A stretch of DNA of 64,000 nucleotides from Uruburuella testudinis (GTDB taxonomy: Bacteria > Pseudomonadota > Gammaproteobacteria > Burkholderiales > Neisseriaceae). Within the stretch, counting starts at the first letter, position 1; each line of letters opens with the position of its first letter. Of this stretch, positions 8,442 through 17,444 are shown in pieces. The stretch spans positions 2,170,001 to 2,234,000 of the forward strand of contig NZ_CP091508.1 in the NCBI RefSeq assembly GCF_022870865.1, given 5' to 3'. Position numbers and translations under genes: made by a program. Below the pieces are notes generated by a model, which was not told the DNA's origin, did no database searches, and saw only the letters and a list, made by a program, of their open reading frames with translations.

Positions 8442-9290
8442 ATGAACACCATTCTGATTACCGGCTGCTCCAGCGGCATCGGCTACGACACCGCCAAACA
8501 GCTGCACGCACTGGGCTGGCGTGTATTTGCCTCCTGCCGCCGTGCCGAAGATGTGGCGCGCCTGCACAGCGAGGGCCTCACCGACGCACTCTGCCTCGAC
8601 GTCACCGACAGCGCCCAAATCGAAGCGGCTTTTGCACACATTCTCAGCGCCACCGGCGGCCGGCTCGATGCGCTGTTTTGCAACGCCGGCTACGGCCAAG
8701 TGGGCGCAGTCGAAGACATCCCGCGCATTGCCCTGCACCAGCAGTTCGACACCAACGTATTCGGCGCGTGGGAATGCATTACCCACGCCATGAAAACCTT
8801 CCGCCGCCAAGGGCACGGGCGCATTTTGGTCAACAGCAGCATTCTGGGCTTTGCCGCCATGCCCTGGCGCGGTGCCTACAACAGCAGCAAATTCGCCCTC
8901 GAAGGCCTGTGCGACACCTTGCGCCACGAAACCCACGGCAGCCGTATTTTTGTGAGCCTGGTCGAGCCCGGGCCGATTGCCACCCGTTTCCGCCCCAACG
9001 CCTTGGAAAAATTCCGCCAATATATCGATATCGGCGCCAGCATCCACGCCGACAGCTACCGCGCCCAGCTCAACCGCCTCGAAGCCAAAGGCGATGCCGC
9101 GCCGTTTACCATGAGTTCGCCCGATTGCGCCGCCGTATGCGTGAAAGCGCTCACCGCCGCCAAGCCCAAACCGCGCTACCGCGTTACCCTGCCCACACAG
9201 GTGTTTTGGTATTTGAAACGGCTGCTGCCCACACGCTGGCTCGATGCGGTGCAACGGGCTGCGGTGAGCGGGCAAGGCAACAATCATTAA
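8442..9290 (+). CDS. Short-chain dehydrogenase/reductase (SDR) family oxidoreductase
   Basis: A classical SDR of about 282 residues with unknown substrate. The NAD(P)-binding motif TGCSSGIG is at residues 7-14, CNAGYG near 85, and the catalytic YNSSK follows a serine in NSSILGF. The start at 8442 follows a DUS; an upstream ATG at 8403 would translate through the DUS and is rejected. The gene stands alone behind fbpC, with maf starting 190 bp downstream, so context gives no substrate. Confidence 0.85.
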   Translation: MNTILITGCSSGIGYDTAKQLHALGWRVFASCRRAEDVARLHSEGLTDALCLDVTDSAQIEAAFAHILSATGGRLDALFCNAGYGQVGAVEDIPRIALHQQFDTNVFGAWECITHAMKTFRRQGHGRILVNSSILGFAAMPWRGAYNSSKFALEGLCDTLRHETHGSRIFVSLVEPGPIATRFRPNALEKFRQYIDIGASIHADSYRAQLNRLEAKGDAAPFTMSSPDCAAVCVKALTAAKPKPRYRVTLPTQVFWYLKRLLPTRWLDAVQRAAVSGQGNNH

Positions 9291-9480
9291 TGCCGCCTGT
9301 GAATGGGTATGACTGCTTGCAGCAACCCACTTTGGCGATATCAAAGCAGCGCATCATCAAGCCGATGAACGGCATTTGCACCCTCTTGCGCACACCCGCT
9401 TGCGCTTATCCGCTTGTGATGCATTGATTTGAGTTTTACCATATCTCATAACTTATCTTGAACTCACGTTAAAAAACCCC

Positions 9481-10086
9481 ATGCAAACACTCTACCTTGC
9501 TTCCGGCAGCCCGCGCCGCCGCCAAATTCTCGAAAACCTCGGCTACACGATTATCCGCCTGAGCGCCGACATTGATGAAACGCCCCACCCAAGCGAGCCG
9601 GCCGGCGATTACGTCATCCGCATGGCGCGTGAAAAAAACGCCGCCGCCTTAGCGCAATGGCAGAAGGCGCACGAGGGCGCGCCGGCATACCCCGTGCTCA
9701 CCGCCGACACCACGGTGGCCTTAAACAACTGCATTCTCGGCAAACCCGAATCCGCCGCCGATGCCCGCAACATGCTGCAACAACTGTCGGGCAGCGTGCA
9801 TCAAGTGCTCACCGCCGTGTGCGTGCATTGGCAGGGGCAAACTTCAAGTGTCGTACAGCAAAGCGATGTACGCTTTAAAAACTTGAGCACCGCCGAAATC
9901 GATGCCTACATCAACAGCGGCGAGCCGGCAGACAAAGCCGGTGCTTACGGCATACAAGGCCTCGGCGGCATCTTTGTGGCCGATTTGCACGGCAGTTTCA
10001 CCGGCGTGATGGGGCTGCCTGTTTATGAAACTGTCGGCCTGCTGGCATCATTCGGCCTAAACGTGCCGCCGTTTCAGACGGCCTGA
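9481..10086 (+). CDS. Maf-family nucleoside triphosphate pyrophosphatase
   Basis: Maf proteins hydrolyse non-canonical or excess nucleoside triphosphates (dTTP/UTP in the YhdE branch) to monophosphates and pyrophosphate. The 201-residue protein has the signature LASGSPRRRQILE near the N-terminus, then ADIDETP, the RMAREKN segment and the catalytic TADTTV. The stop codon overlaps the DUS at 10073-10084. The next gene, rng, is the usual Neisseria neighbour type (maf and rng are also close in other proteobacteria). Which nucleotide is preferred cannot be told from sequence alone. Confidence 0.9.
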   Translation: MQTLYLASGSPRRRQILENLGYTIIRLSADIDETPHPSEPAGDYVIRMAREKNAAALAQWQKAHEGAPAYPVLTADTTVALNNCILGKPESAADARNMLQQLSGSVHQVLTAVCVHWQGQTSSVVQQSDVRFKNLSTAEIDAYINSGEPADKAGAYGIQGLGGIFVADLHGSFTGVMGLPVYETVGLLASFGLNVPPFQTA

Positions 10087-10249
10087 TCTGTGCGTTTGAC
10101 AGGCATTATTTTTGCAGACGGCGTTTGCCCGTCGGATAATCTGAAGCCTGATAATCCGTAATCCGTGTAGGCCGTCTGAAACCGAAACATTTTTTTCCAC
10201 ACCCGTTTTCAGACGGCCTTATATTGGTTCAGGCCGTCTGAAATCAAAA

Positions 10250-10320
10250 ATACCCATTCACAAAAATAACCTAACAGCGTTGGCTCGCCGTCTTGTTCGC
10301 TGACTTTTGTGAATGAGTAT
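10250..10320. repeat. Correia-like palindromic repeat, family C
   Basis: A 71-bp element bounded by ATACCCATTCACAAAAATAA and its near-inverse ending gaatgagtat, with inner cctaacagcgttggctcgcc. The maf-rng gap (10087-10566) also holds several single DUS and a degenerate family C fragment at about 10420-10490. No gene is evident in it. Confidence 0.6.
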
Positions 10321-10566
10321 CAACCCCACAACCGCCACGGCTTTTCGGGTTGGCATCAAGCCTTGATTTCGCGTATAGTAGGCAGATTTCAAAATCTTAC
10401 CGGCCATGCTGTTTTCCGGCCGCCGGCGCCTGTATTGCCTTCGGCCCGCCGCCTTGCTCACTTGCTTTTGTGAACGGATATGCGCGCCTTGAAAATATTT
10501 TTGCCATCCGCTTTCGCCGTTTGAGAACCGATGGCAAAACTATTTTAAAAATTTCAGGATGTTAAT

Positions 10567-12060
10567 ATGTTATCCGGTATTCCCCTGCCCAAAGACATCG
10601 TGCGCCCGCCCGAAACCGTGCTGGTCAACATCACGCCGCAGGAAACGCGCGTGGCCATGCTCGAAGAAAACAACATCTGCGAGCTGCACATCGAGCGCAA
10701 CAGCGGCCACGGCCTGGTGGGCAATATCTATCTGGGCGTGGTGCGGCGCGTTTTGCCCGGCATGCAGAGCGCGTTTATCGATATCGGGCTGGAGCGCGCA
10801 GCGTTTCTGCACATTGTCGATGTGCTCGAACAGCGCCAAAACCCCGATGAAACGCAGCGCATCGAACATATGCTGTTTGAAGGGCAGTCGGTGCTGGTGC
10901 AAGTGATTAAAGACCCGATTAACACCAAAGGCGCGCGCCTTTCCACACAGATTTCGCTGGCCGGGCGCTTTCTCGTGCACCTGCCGCAAGACGACCACAT
11001 CGGCATTTCGCAACGCATCGAAGACGAAAACGAGCGCAACAGCCTGCGCGGGCGGCTCAACAACCTGCTGCCGGCCGATGCCAGCCACGGCTACATCATC
11101 CGCACCAGCGCCGAAACCGCCACCGATGCCGAATTGCAGGCCGATATCGACTACCTCACCAAAGTGTGGGCGAATATCCGCCACCAATCCAAAACCCGCC
11201 CGCCCGAAACGCTGCTCTATCAAGATCTGCCGCTCTCATTGCGCGTGTTGCGCGATATGTTTAACGACAACACCCGCGAAATTTTGGTCGATTCTAAAGA
11301 AAACCACCAGCGCATGCGCGAATTTGCCGAGCAATACGTGCAGGGCGCGGTCGATAAAATCCAGCTTTTCAAAGGCGACCGCCCGCTGTTTGAAACCCAC
11401 AACATCGAGCAGGAAATCAACCGCGCCCTGCAACCGCGCGTCAACCTCAATTTCGGCAGCTATCTGATTATCGAAGCCACCGAAGCCATGACCACCATCG
11501 ATGTGAACACCGGCGGCTTTGTGGGCGCCCGCAATTTTGATGAAACCATTTTCAAAACCAACCTCGAAGCCTGCCACACCATCGCCCGCGAGCTGCGCCT
11601 GCGCAACCTCGGCGGCATCATCATCATCGACTTTATCGATATGACGCTCGACGCTCACCGCGAAGCCGTGTTGCAGGAGCTGGCCAAAGCGTTGGGCTTC
11701 GACCGCACCCGCGTTACCCTCAACGGCTTCACCAGCCTCGGCTTGGTCGAGCTCACCCGCAAGCGCACCCGCGAAAACCTCAACCACGTATTGTGCGAGC
11801 CCTGCCCCACCTGTCAAGGCAGAGGCCATCTGAAAACCGCTCAAACCGTGTGCTACGAAATCCAGCGCGAAATCGTGCGCGAAGCCCGCCGCTACGATGC
11901 CCAAAGCTTCCGCATCCTGGCCGCGCCCAATGTGATTGATCTGTTTCTCGACGAAGAATCACAATCGCTGGCCATGCTGATTGATTTTATCGGCAAACCG
12001 ATTTCACTGGCGGTGGAAACGGCTTATACGCAGGAGCAATACGATATTGTGTTGCTGTGA
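10567..12060 (+). CDS. rng: Ribonuclease G
   Basis: Endoribonuclease that matures the 5' end of 16S rRNA and degrades some mRNAs. 497 residues, close to the E. coli enzyme. An S1-like RNA-binding region (NIYLGVVRRVLPGMQSAF) lies near residues 60-80. The catalytic metal site DVNTGGFVG is near 315, and IIIDFIDM is near 357. The zinc-link motif CEPCPTCQGRG is near 415. The long C-terminal scaffold of RNase E is absent, which separates it from Rne. A shared DUS-pair terminator lies between its end and convergent glcB. Confidence 0.95.
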   Translation: MLSGIPLPKDIVRPPETVLVNITPQETRVAMLEENNICELHIERNSGHGLVGNIYLGVVRRVLPGMQSAFIDIGLERAAFLHIVDVLEQRQNPDETQRIEHMLFEGQSVLVQVIKDPINTKGARLSTQISLAGRFLVHLPQDDHIGISQRIEDENERNSLRGRLNNLLPADASHGYIIRTSAETATDAELQADIDYLTKVWANIRHQSKTRPPETLLYQDLPLSLRVLRDMFNDNTREILVDSKENHQRMREFAEQYVQGAVDKIQLFKGDRPLFETHNIEQEINRALQPRVNLNFGSYLIIEATEAMTTIDVNTGGFVGARNFDETIFKTNLEACHTIARELRLRNLGGIIIIDFIDMTLDAHREAVLQELAKALGFDRTRVTLNGFTSLGLVELTRKRTRENLNHVLCEPCPTCQGRGHLKTAQTVCYEIQREIVREARRYDAQSFRILAAPNVIDLFLDEESQSLAMLIDFIGKPISLAVETAYTQEQYDIVLL

Positions 12061-12091
12061 TACCCATTCACCACCATCCCAAATCAATAAA

Positions 12092-12125
12092 AAAGGCCGT
12101 CTGAAACCCTGTTTCAGACGGCCTT
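12092..12125. terminator. Bidirectional DUS-pair terminator between rng and glcB
   Basis: AAAAGGCCGTCTGAAAC and GTTTCAGACGGCCTTT arms with A and T runs on both sides serve two convergent genes. Confidence 0.85.
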
Positions 12126-12140
12126 TGCTATGCAGAATAA

Positions 12141-14318
12141 TTACTGCGCTTTAGCCACTTTACGCCAATGGTGCAGCAGCGGCTCGGTATAGCCGTTGGG
12201 CTGTTGCGTGCCGCGGAACACCAAATCGCAGGCGGCTAGGAAAGCGGGGGAGGAATCGAAACGACCAACCATCGGCGTGTAGAAAGGATCGCCTTCGTTT
12301 TGGCCGTCGACCACACCGGCCATGCGCGCCAGCGTTTCGCGCACTTGCGCTTCGCTGACCACGCCGTGGAGCAGCCAGTTGGCGATGTGTTGGCTGGAAA
12401 TACGCAGCGTGGCGCGGTCTTCCATCAGGCCGACGTTATGGATATCGGGCACTTTCGAGCAACCCACGCCCTGCTCGATCCAGCGCACCACATAGCCGAG
12501 AATGCCCTGGCAGTTGTTGTCGAGTTCTTGCTGAATGTCTTCGGCCGACCAATCGCGCTGTGCATCCAGCGGAATGGTGAGCAAATCATCAAGATAGGCT
12601 TTCGGCTCTTGCGCCAGCAATTCTTTTTGCACGTCAAACACATTGACCTGATGATAATGCAGCGCATGCAGGGTGGCGCCGGTGGGCGACGGCACCCAAG
12701 CGGTGGTGGCACCTGATTTGGGGTGGCCGATTTTCTGCTTGAGCATTTCGGCCATCATGTCGGGCATCGCCCACATGCCTTTGCCGATTTGCGCTTTGCC
12801 GGGCAGGCCGCATTGCAGGCCGACTTGCACGTTGTTCAATTCATAAGCCTGAATCCATTTGCTCGCCTTCATGTCGCCCTTGCGCACCATCGCGCCGGCC
12901 AGCATCGAGGTGTGCATTTCATCGCCGGTGCGGTCGAGGAAGCCGGTGTTGATAAACACCACGCGTTCGCGCGCTTCGTAAATACAGGCGGCCAAGTTCA
13001 CCGAAGTGCGGCGTTCTTCGTCCATAATGCCCATTTTGAGAGTATTCTTCGGCAGCTTGGTCAGCACTTCGATAAATTCAAACAAGTTGTTGGCAAACCG
13101 CACTTCTTCAGGGCCGTGCATTTTCGGTTTCACGATATACACCGAGCCGGAGCGGCTGTTGGTGTTTTCGCTGCGCTCCAGATCGAAAGGTGCAATCAGC
13201 GCGGTCATCACGCCGTCGAGTATGCCTTCGGGCACTTCGTTGCCGTGTTTGTCCAACACCGCCGGCGTGGTCATCAGGTGGCCGACATTGCGGATAAACA
13301 GCAGCGAGCGGCCGGGCAGCTTGAAGGTGCCGCTGCCGTCGGGCGCGGTGTATTCGCGGTCGGGATTGAGCGCGCGGGTGAAGGTTTGGCCGCCTTTGCT
13401 CACTTCTTCCGCCAGCGTGCCGTTCATCAGGCCGAGCCAGTTGGCATACACCAGCGCTTTGTCTTCGCCGTCTACGGCGGTTACCGAGTCTTCACAGTCC
13501 ATAATGGTGGAAAGTGCGGCTTCGAGAATCACGTCTTTCACGCCCGCCGGGTCTTGTGCGCCGATGGGGCTGTTTTTATCGATTAAGATATCAATGTGCA
13601 GGCCGTTGTGTAAAAACAATAACGATGTCGGCGCATCGGCACTGCCGTTGTAGCCTGCAAATAATTCGGGCGCGGCCAAGCCGGTTTCGCTACCGTCTTT
13701 CAGTTTGGCGTTCAGACGGCCTGACACCACCTGATAAGCCACGACGTCTTTATGGCTGCCGGCGGCCAGCGGAATGCTGTAGTCCAACACATCGCGGGCA
13801 AACGCAATCACGGCATCGCCGCGCACGGGGTTATACCCTTTGCCCGGTGCCAAATCACCGCTCTGATCGATCGCGTCGGTGCCGTACAGCGCATCATAAA
13901 GGCTGCCCCAGCGGGCGTTGGCGGCGTTGAGCGCATAGCGGGCGTTGTTAATCGGCACTACCAGCTGCGGCCCGGCCTGCTCGGCCAGCTCGCGGTCGAC
14001 GTTTTCGGTGGATACTTTAAATTCAAGTGGTGTATCAACCAGATATTCCTGCTCGTTCAGAAATGTTTTGTAGGCAGCCAAATCGACAACCGGGCCGGGG
14101 TTGTTGCGGTGCCATTGGTCGATCTGCATCTGAATGCGGTCGCGCTTTTCGAGCAAATCGCGGTTGAGCGGTGCAAATTTGTGCACCAAATCAGAGAAGC
14201 CCTGCCAGAATTCGGCCGATTGCACGTGCGGATGCTTGGCCAGTACTTCGTTTTCGATAAATTGATATAAATGATTGTCCACCTGCAAATCAGCGGCGGC
14301 GGTGTAGCTGTATGCCAT
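12141..14318 (-). CDS. glcB: Malate synthase G
   Basis: Condenses glyoxylate with acetyl-CoA to malate. 725 residues, matching the monomeric G isoform (about 723) rather than the 530-residue A form. Recognisable blocks include [45 protein letters not shown] residues (seen as [13 protein letters not shown]) and [15 protein letters not shown]. The start at 14318 ([10 protein letters not shown]) follows AGGAGA; a 21-residue upstream extension is rejected. It is the last gene of a glcD-glcE-glcF-glcB run and consumes the glyoxylate made by the glycolate oxidase. Confidence 0.95.
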   Translation of the reverse strand: MAYSYTAAADLQVDNHLYQFIENEVLAKHPHVQSAEFWQGFSDLVHKFAPLNRDLLEKRDRIQMQIDQWHRNNPGPVVDLAAYKTFLNEQEYLVDTPLEFKVSTENVDRELAEQAGPQLVVPINNARYALNAANARWGSLYDALYGTDAIDQSGDLAPGKGYNPVRGDAVIAFARDVLDYSIPLAAGSHKDVVAYQVVSGRLNAKLKDGSETGLAAPELFAGYNGSADAPTSLLFLHNGLHIDILIDKNSPIGAQDPAGVKDVILEAALSTIMDCEDSVTAVDGEDKALVYANWLGLMNGTLAEEVSKGGQTFTRALNPDREYTAPDGSGTFKLPGRSLLFIRNVGHLMTTPAVLDKHGNEVPEGILDGVMTALIAPFDLERSENTNSRSGSVYIVKPKMHGPEEVRFANNLFEFIEVLTKLPKNTLKMGIMDEERRTSVNLAACIYEARERVVFINTGFLDRTGDEMHTSMLAGAMVRKGDMKASKWIQAYELNNVQVGLQCGLPGKAQIGKGMWAMPDMMAEMLKQKIGHPKSGATTAWVPSPTGATLHALHYHQVNVFDVQKELLAQEPKAYLDDLLTIPLDAQRDWSAEDIQQELDNNCQGILGYVVRWIEQGVGCSKVPDIHNVGLMEDRATLRISSQHIANWLLHGVVSEAQVRETLARMAGVVDGQNEGDPFYTPMVGRFDSSPAFLAACDLVFRGTQQPNGYTEPLLHHWRKVAKAQ

Positions 14319-14547
14319 CTTGAAGTTCTCCTGTGTTCTTTTTTTCTCATACGCCCCCACTGAATCGTGAAAGCCTGACACGAAAATACCACTATTTGCC
14401 TGAATAATCCATAGCCCGAAAGCGACTTTTCAGCAACATGCCGTCTGAAAAAACATTTTTTCCAACAATGGGTTTCACACGGCTACAGAAAATTTGCCAT
14501 AGAATAACGGCTCTACTTCGAAACACAGCCGGGTTATGCCGATACGA

Positions 14548-15771
14548 TTACATCAATGCATCGAGATACTCAATCCAATGCATCACCGGCGTGGCCGTGC
14601 CGCTGCCCAAATGGGCGATGCAGCCGATATTGGCCGATAAAACCACATCAGGTTTGAGCGCGTTCAGACGGCCTAATTTGTTGTCGCGCAATTGTTGCGA
14701 CAATTCGGGCTGGAAAAAAGAATATGTGCCTGCCGAGCCGCAACACAAATGCGCGTCTTGCGGCAGCAGCACGGTCATGCCCAATTCGGCAAACAAAGCT
14801 TCCACGCTGCCTTTGAGCTGCTGGCCGTGTTGCAATGTGCAGGGCGGATGGTAGGCCAGCGTTTGCGGGGGCGCATCGGTTTTCATTTTGGTGCGGATGT
14901 GCGCCGCTTCGCCGGCCAGTATTTCGACAATGTCTTTTGCGGCGGCACTGATTCGGGCGGCTTTGTCTGCATATTGCGGGTCATGGCGCAAATGGCGGCC
15001 GTATTCTTTCACGGTTGCACCGCAGCCCGAAGCGTTGATTAACACCGCCTCCGCACCCGCTTCCAGCAGCGGCCACCAAGCATCGATATTGCGGCGCATA
15101 TCATTGAGGCTTTTTTCTTGCACACTCATGTGCAGATTGACCGCACCGCAGCAGCCGGCATTTTGCGGGCGCAGCAGCTGGATACCGAGCTTGTCGAGCA
15201 CACGCAAAGTGGCGTTGTTGATATTGGGCGACATGCCCGGCTGCACACAGCCTTCGAGCATCACCATTTTGCGCCCGTGCACGGCTTGCGGCACCTGCCC
15301 TGCCGCTTTTTTGGCCATCACTTTGCCGCGGAGCGCCTGCGGCAGCAACGGCCGCAGCGCTTGCGCCAGGCGGTAGCTGTGTTCGAAAACGCTGCGGTTG
15401 AGCATCAGCCGGCGCAAAGTTTCGCGTTTGAAGGTTTCCAGCGGCGGCCGGCCGAGCTGTTTTTCGATTTCGTGGCGGCCGATATCCGCCAGATGGCCAT
15501 ACTGCACCCCCGACGGACAGGTGGTTTCGCAGCTGCGGCAGGTGAGGCAGCGGTCGAGGTGAAGCTGCATCTGCGGCGTGGCGTTCATGCCTTCGAGCAG
15601 TTGCTTGATTTGGTAAATGCGCCCGCGCGGGCCGTCGAGCTCATCGCCGGTGAGCTGGTAGGTGGGGCAGGTGGCGGTGCAAAAGCCGCAATGCACGCAG
15701 TTGCGCAAAATCTCGTCGGCCACTTTGCCCTCGGGCGTGTTTTTAATAAAATCAGCCAAATTGGTTTGCAT
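14548..15771 (-). CDS. glcF: Glycolate oxidase iron-sulfur subunit GlcF
   Basis: Electron-transfer subunit of the membrane-associated glycolate oxidase (GlcDEF). 407 residues. Two 4Fe-4S motifs lie at the N-terminus: CVHCGFCTATCP (from Cys25) and CLTCRSCETTCP (about residue 74). Two cysteine-rich CCG-type repeats follow (GCCGAVNLH and HLCCGSAGTY), as in heterodisulfide-reductase-like subunits. It lies 80 bp downstream of glcE and 230 bp upstream of glcB on the same strand. Confidence 0.93.
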   Translation of the reverse strand: MQTNLADFIKNTPEGKVADEILRNCVHCGFCTATCPTYQLTGDELDGPRGRIYQIKQLLEGMNATPQMQLHLDRCLTCRSCETTCPSGVQYGHLADIGRHEIEKQLGRPPLETFKRETLRRLMLNRSVFEHSYRLAQALRPLLPQALRGKVMAKKAAGQVPQAVHGRKMVMLEGCVQPGMSPNINNATLRVLDKLGIQLLRPQNAGCCGAVNLHMSVQEKSLNDMRRNIDAWWPLLEAGAEAVLINASGCGATVKEYGRHLRHDPQYADKAARISAAAKDIVEILAGEAAHIRTKMKTDAPPQTLAYHPPCTLQHGQQLKGSVEALFAELGMTVLLPQDAHLCCGSAGTYSFFQPELSQQLRDNKLGRLNALKPDVVLSANIGCIAHLGSGTATPVMHWIEYLDALM

Positions 15772-15850
15772 GGTGGTGTTCTTTTAAAGTGGGTATTCAG
15801 TTATCTTGATGAATTCTCTTTAACTTTTTCCCAAACCGTTTCAGACGGCC

Positions 15851-16933
15851 TTAAAAATCGGGATACATTCTGCCCGGGTTGAAAATACCGCTCGGGTCGA
15901 AGTGCTGTTTCAAGCGCCGGTTAATCGCCAGCACGGCCTCGGGCAGCGGCGTGAACACGGTTTCGCCTGCCGCCGCCCGGCCGCGGAACAAAGTGGCATG
16001 GCCGCCGGCGTTTTGTGCCAACGCGCGCATTTCTTGCGCCGCCGCACCGCTGCGATACCAGCGCAGGCCGCCGCCCCACTCCATCGCCGCCAAGCCCTCG
16101 GCCACCGCCACCGGCGCGGTATCGGGCACAGAAATGCGCCACAGCCGCTCGCCCTCGGCCAAGCTAAACTCAGGCCGCGCCTGTTCGCGCACCAAACGCC
16201 ACCAGTCGCGCGAAACGGCTTCATCCATACGCTCGCCGCCGAGCAGGCCGACAGCGGTTTGCACACCGGCTTCGGTGCCGCATAGGCGCAGGCTCAAGAT
16301 GCCGTCTGCCCAAAAACCGGCGGTAAGCGGAAAAGGCTGCCCCATCAGCGCATTGAGCTTGGGCACGGCTTCGGCGGCGCTGCTTTCAAATTGCAGGGTG
16401 GCCTCTGCAAACGGCTGCGGCAACACTTTCAGCGACACTTCAGTCATTACGCCCAACGTGCCGAGCGAACCGGCCAACAGCCGCGCCACATCATAACCGG
16501 CCACGTTTTTCACCACCGTGCCGCCAAAATGCAGATATCCGCCCTTGCCGTCGAGCAGCCGCGCGCCGAGCACAAAATCTTTTACCGCGCCCGCATGCGC
16601 CCGCCGCGGCCCGGCCAAACCTGCCGCCACCGCACCGCCGATGGTGGCGCCGCTGCCGAAATGCGGCGGCTCAAACGGCAATACTTGGCGGCTTTCGGCC
16701 AAGGCCGCTTCAATTTCGGCCAGCGGCGTACCGGCACGGGCGGTGATAACCAGCTCGGCGGGGTCGTAAGCCACGATGCCGCTGTGTTCGCGGGTATCCA
16801 ACATCTCGGCATTATCGGGCCGCGCCGCCTCGCCGTAAAAATCTTTCGTGCCGCCGCCGCGTATAGTGAGCGGAATATGGTCGCGGGCAGCATTCAGAAT
16901 CTGCTCGCGCATTCGGGTCAGGGTATGTTCCAT
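15851..16933 (-). CDS. glcE: Glycolate oxidase FAD-binding subunit GlcE
   Basis: Accessory flavin subunit of glycolate oxidase. 360 residues with a PCMH-type FAD-binding domain. The segments IRGGGTKDFYG (about 25-35), FGSGATIGGAVAAGLAGPRR and GTVVKNVAGYDVARLLAGSLG are typical. It follows a 510-bp gap behind glcD that contains a DUF817 gene remnant and a deleted MITE. In most genomes glcD and glcE are contiguous. The C-terminal FNPGRMYPDF is the family ending. Confidence 0.92.
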   Translation of the reverse strand: MEHTLTRMREQILNAARDHIPLTIRGGGTKDFYGEAARPDNAEMLDTREHSGIVAYDPAELVITARAGTPLAEIEAALAESRQVLPFEPPHFGSGATIGGAVAAGLAGPRRAHAGAVKDFVLGARLLDGKGGYLHFGGTVVKNVAGYDVARLLAGSLGTLGVMTEVSLKVLPQPFAEATLQFESSAAEAVPKLNALMGQPFPLTAGFWADGILSLRLCGTEAGVQTAVGLLGGERMDEAVSRDWWRLVREQARPEFSLAEGERLWRISVPDTAPVAVAEGLAAMEWGGGLRWYRSGAAAQEMRALAQNAGGHATLFRGRAAAGETVFTPLPEAVLAINRRLKQHFDPSGIFNPGRMYPDF

Positions 16934-16959
16934 AATATCGTTTTCTTTTCAGACGGCCT

Positions 16960-17300
16960 CAATCTTTTTGAAACCGCAATGGTGTGTTTGATGTGTTGTA
17001 AATTCGCCACGATGGTAAAAGTCATCATCACCGGCATCGACCACGCGCTCCATTTGCTGATATGCGCCGCCGACCACGCGCCGATTTGGTTGGGATACTG
17101 CCAAATGCCGGCAAAGATGCTGATATTTTCCGCCGGCCAGATAAAAAAGCCGATCAACACAAAAGCCGGCAGCAGCGGCATTTTGTGTTTGCGGTCATCA
17201 GGCTTGAAATACACGGTGGTGCGCGCATACAGCCCCAGCGCGAAAGCCGCCGCCCACTAAAACATCTGCCAACCCAGCAATATCACACGCGCTTATCGCT
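16960..17300 (-). pseudogene. Remnant of a DUF817 membrane protein gene
   Basis: Reading on the minus strand gives an open stretch with MPLLPAFVLIGFFIWPAENI and then FAGIWQYPNQIGAW, the C-terminal third of the DUF817 membrane family as I recall it. Upstream in the same frame the sequence continues as WAAAFALGLYARTTVYF but is cut by a TAG at about 17257-17259. No start and no N-terminal two thirds are present. The fragment runs into a DUS ahead of glcE. It is probably a decayed insertion or deletion scar between glcD and glcE. The family call is from memory of conserved blocks. Confidence 0.6.
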
Positions 17301-17351
17301 CAAAACTTAAGATTCGCGGGCAGAGCCTGCGCTATATTCATTTTTGCAGCC

Positions 17352-17431
17352 TAGGGTATCCTGACAATTTGATTTATAGGTGTATTTTGCCCCTGAAAAT
17401 CCCTCCATAAACGAATGGCCATGACACCCAA
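17352..17431. mobile_element. Internally deleted MITE copy (about 80 bp)
   Basis: The left end TAGGGTATCCTGACAATTTG and gtgtattttgcccctgaaaat are intact but join directly to the right-end sequence cataaacgaatggcc and gacaccca. The central hairpin is gone. It lies between the DUF817 remnant and glcD. Confidence 0.65.
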
Positions 17432-17444
17432 GGCCGTCTGAAAA

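Noticed and set aside
7683..9344. A 553-codon open frame on the minus strand
   Set aside because: It is antisense to fbpC and the SDR gene, which have clear motifs. Its own translation is low-complexity and His/Gly/Gln-rich, typical of a G+C-biased shadow frame.
12723..13586. A 287-codon open frame on the plus strand
   Set aside because: It lies inside glcB on the opposite strand and lacks any family feature. It arises from codon bias.
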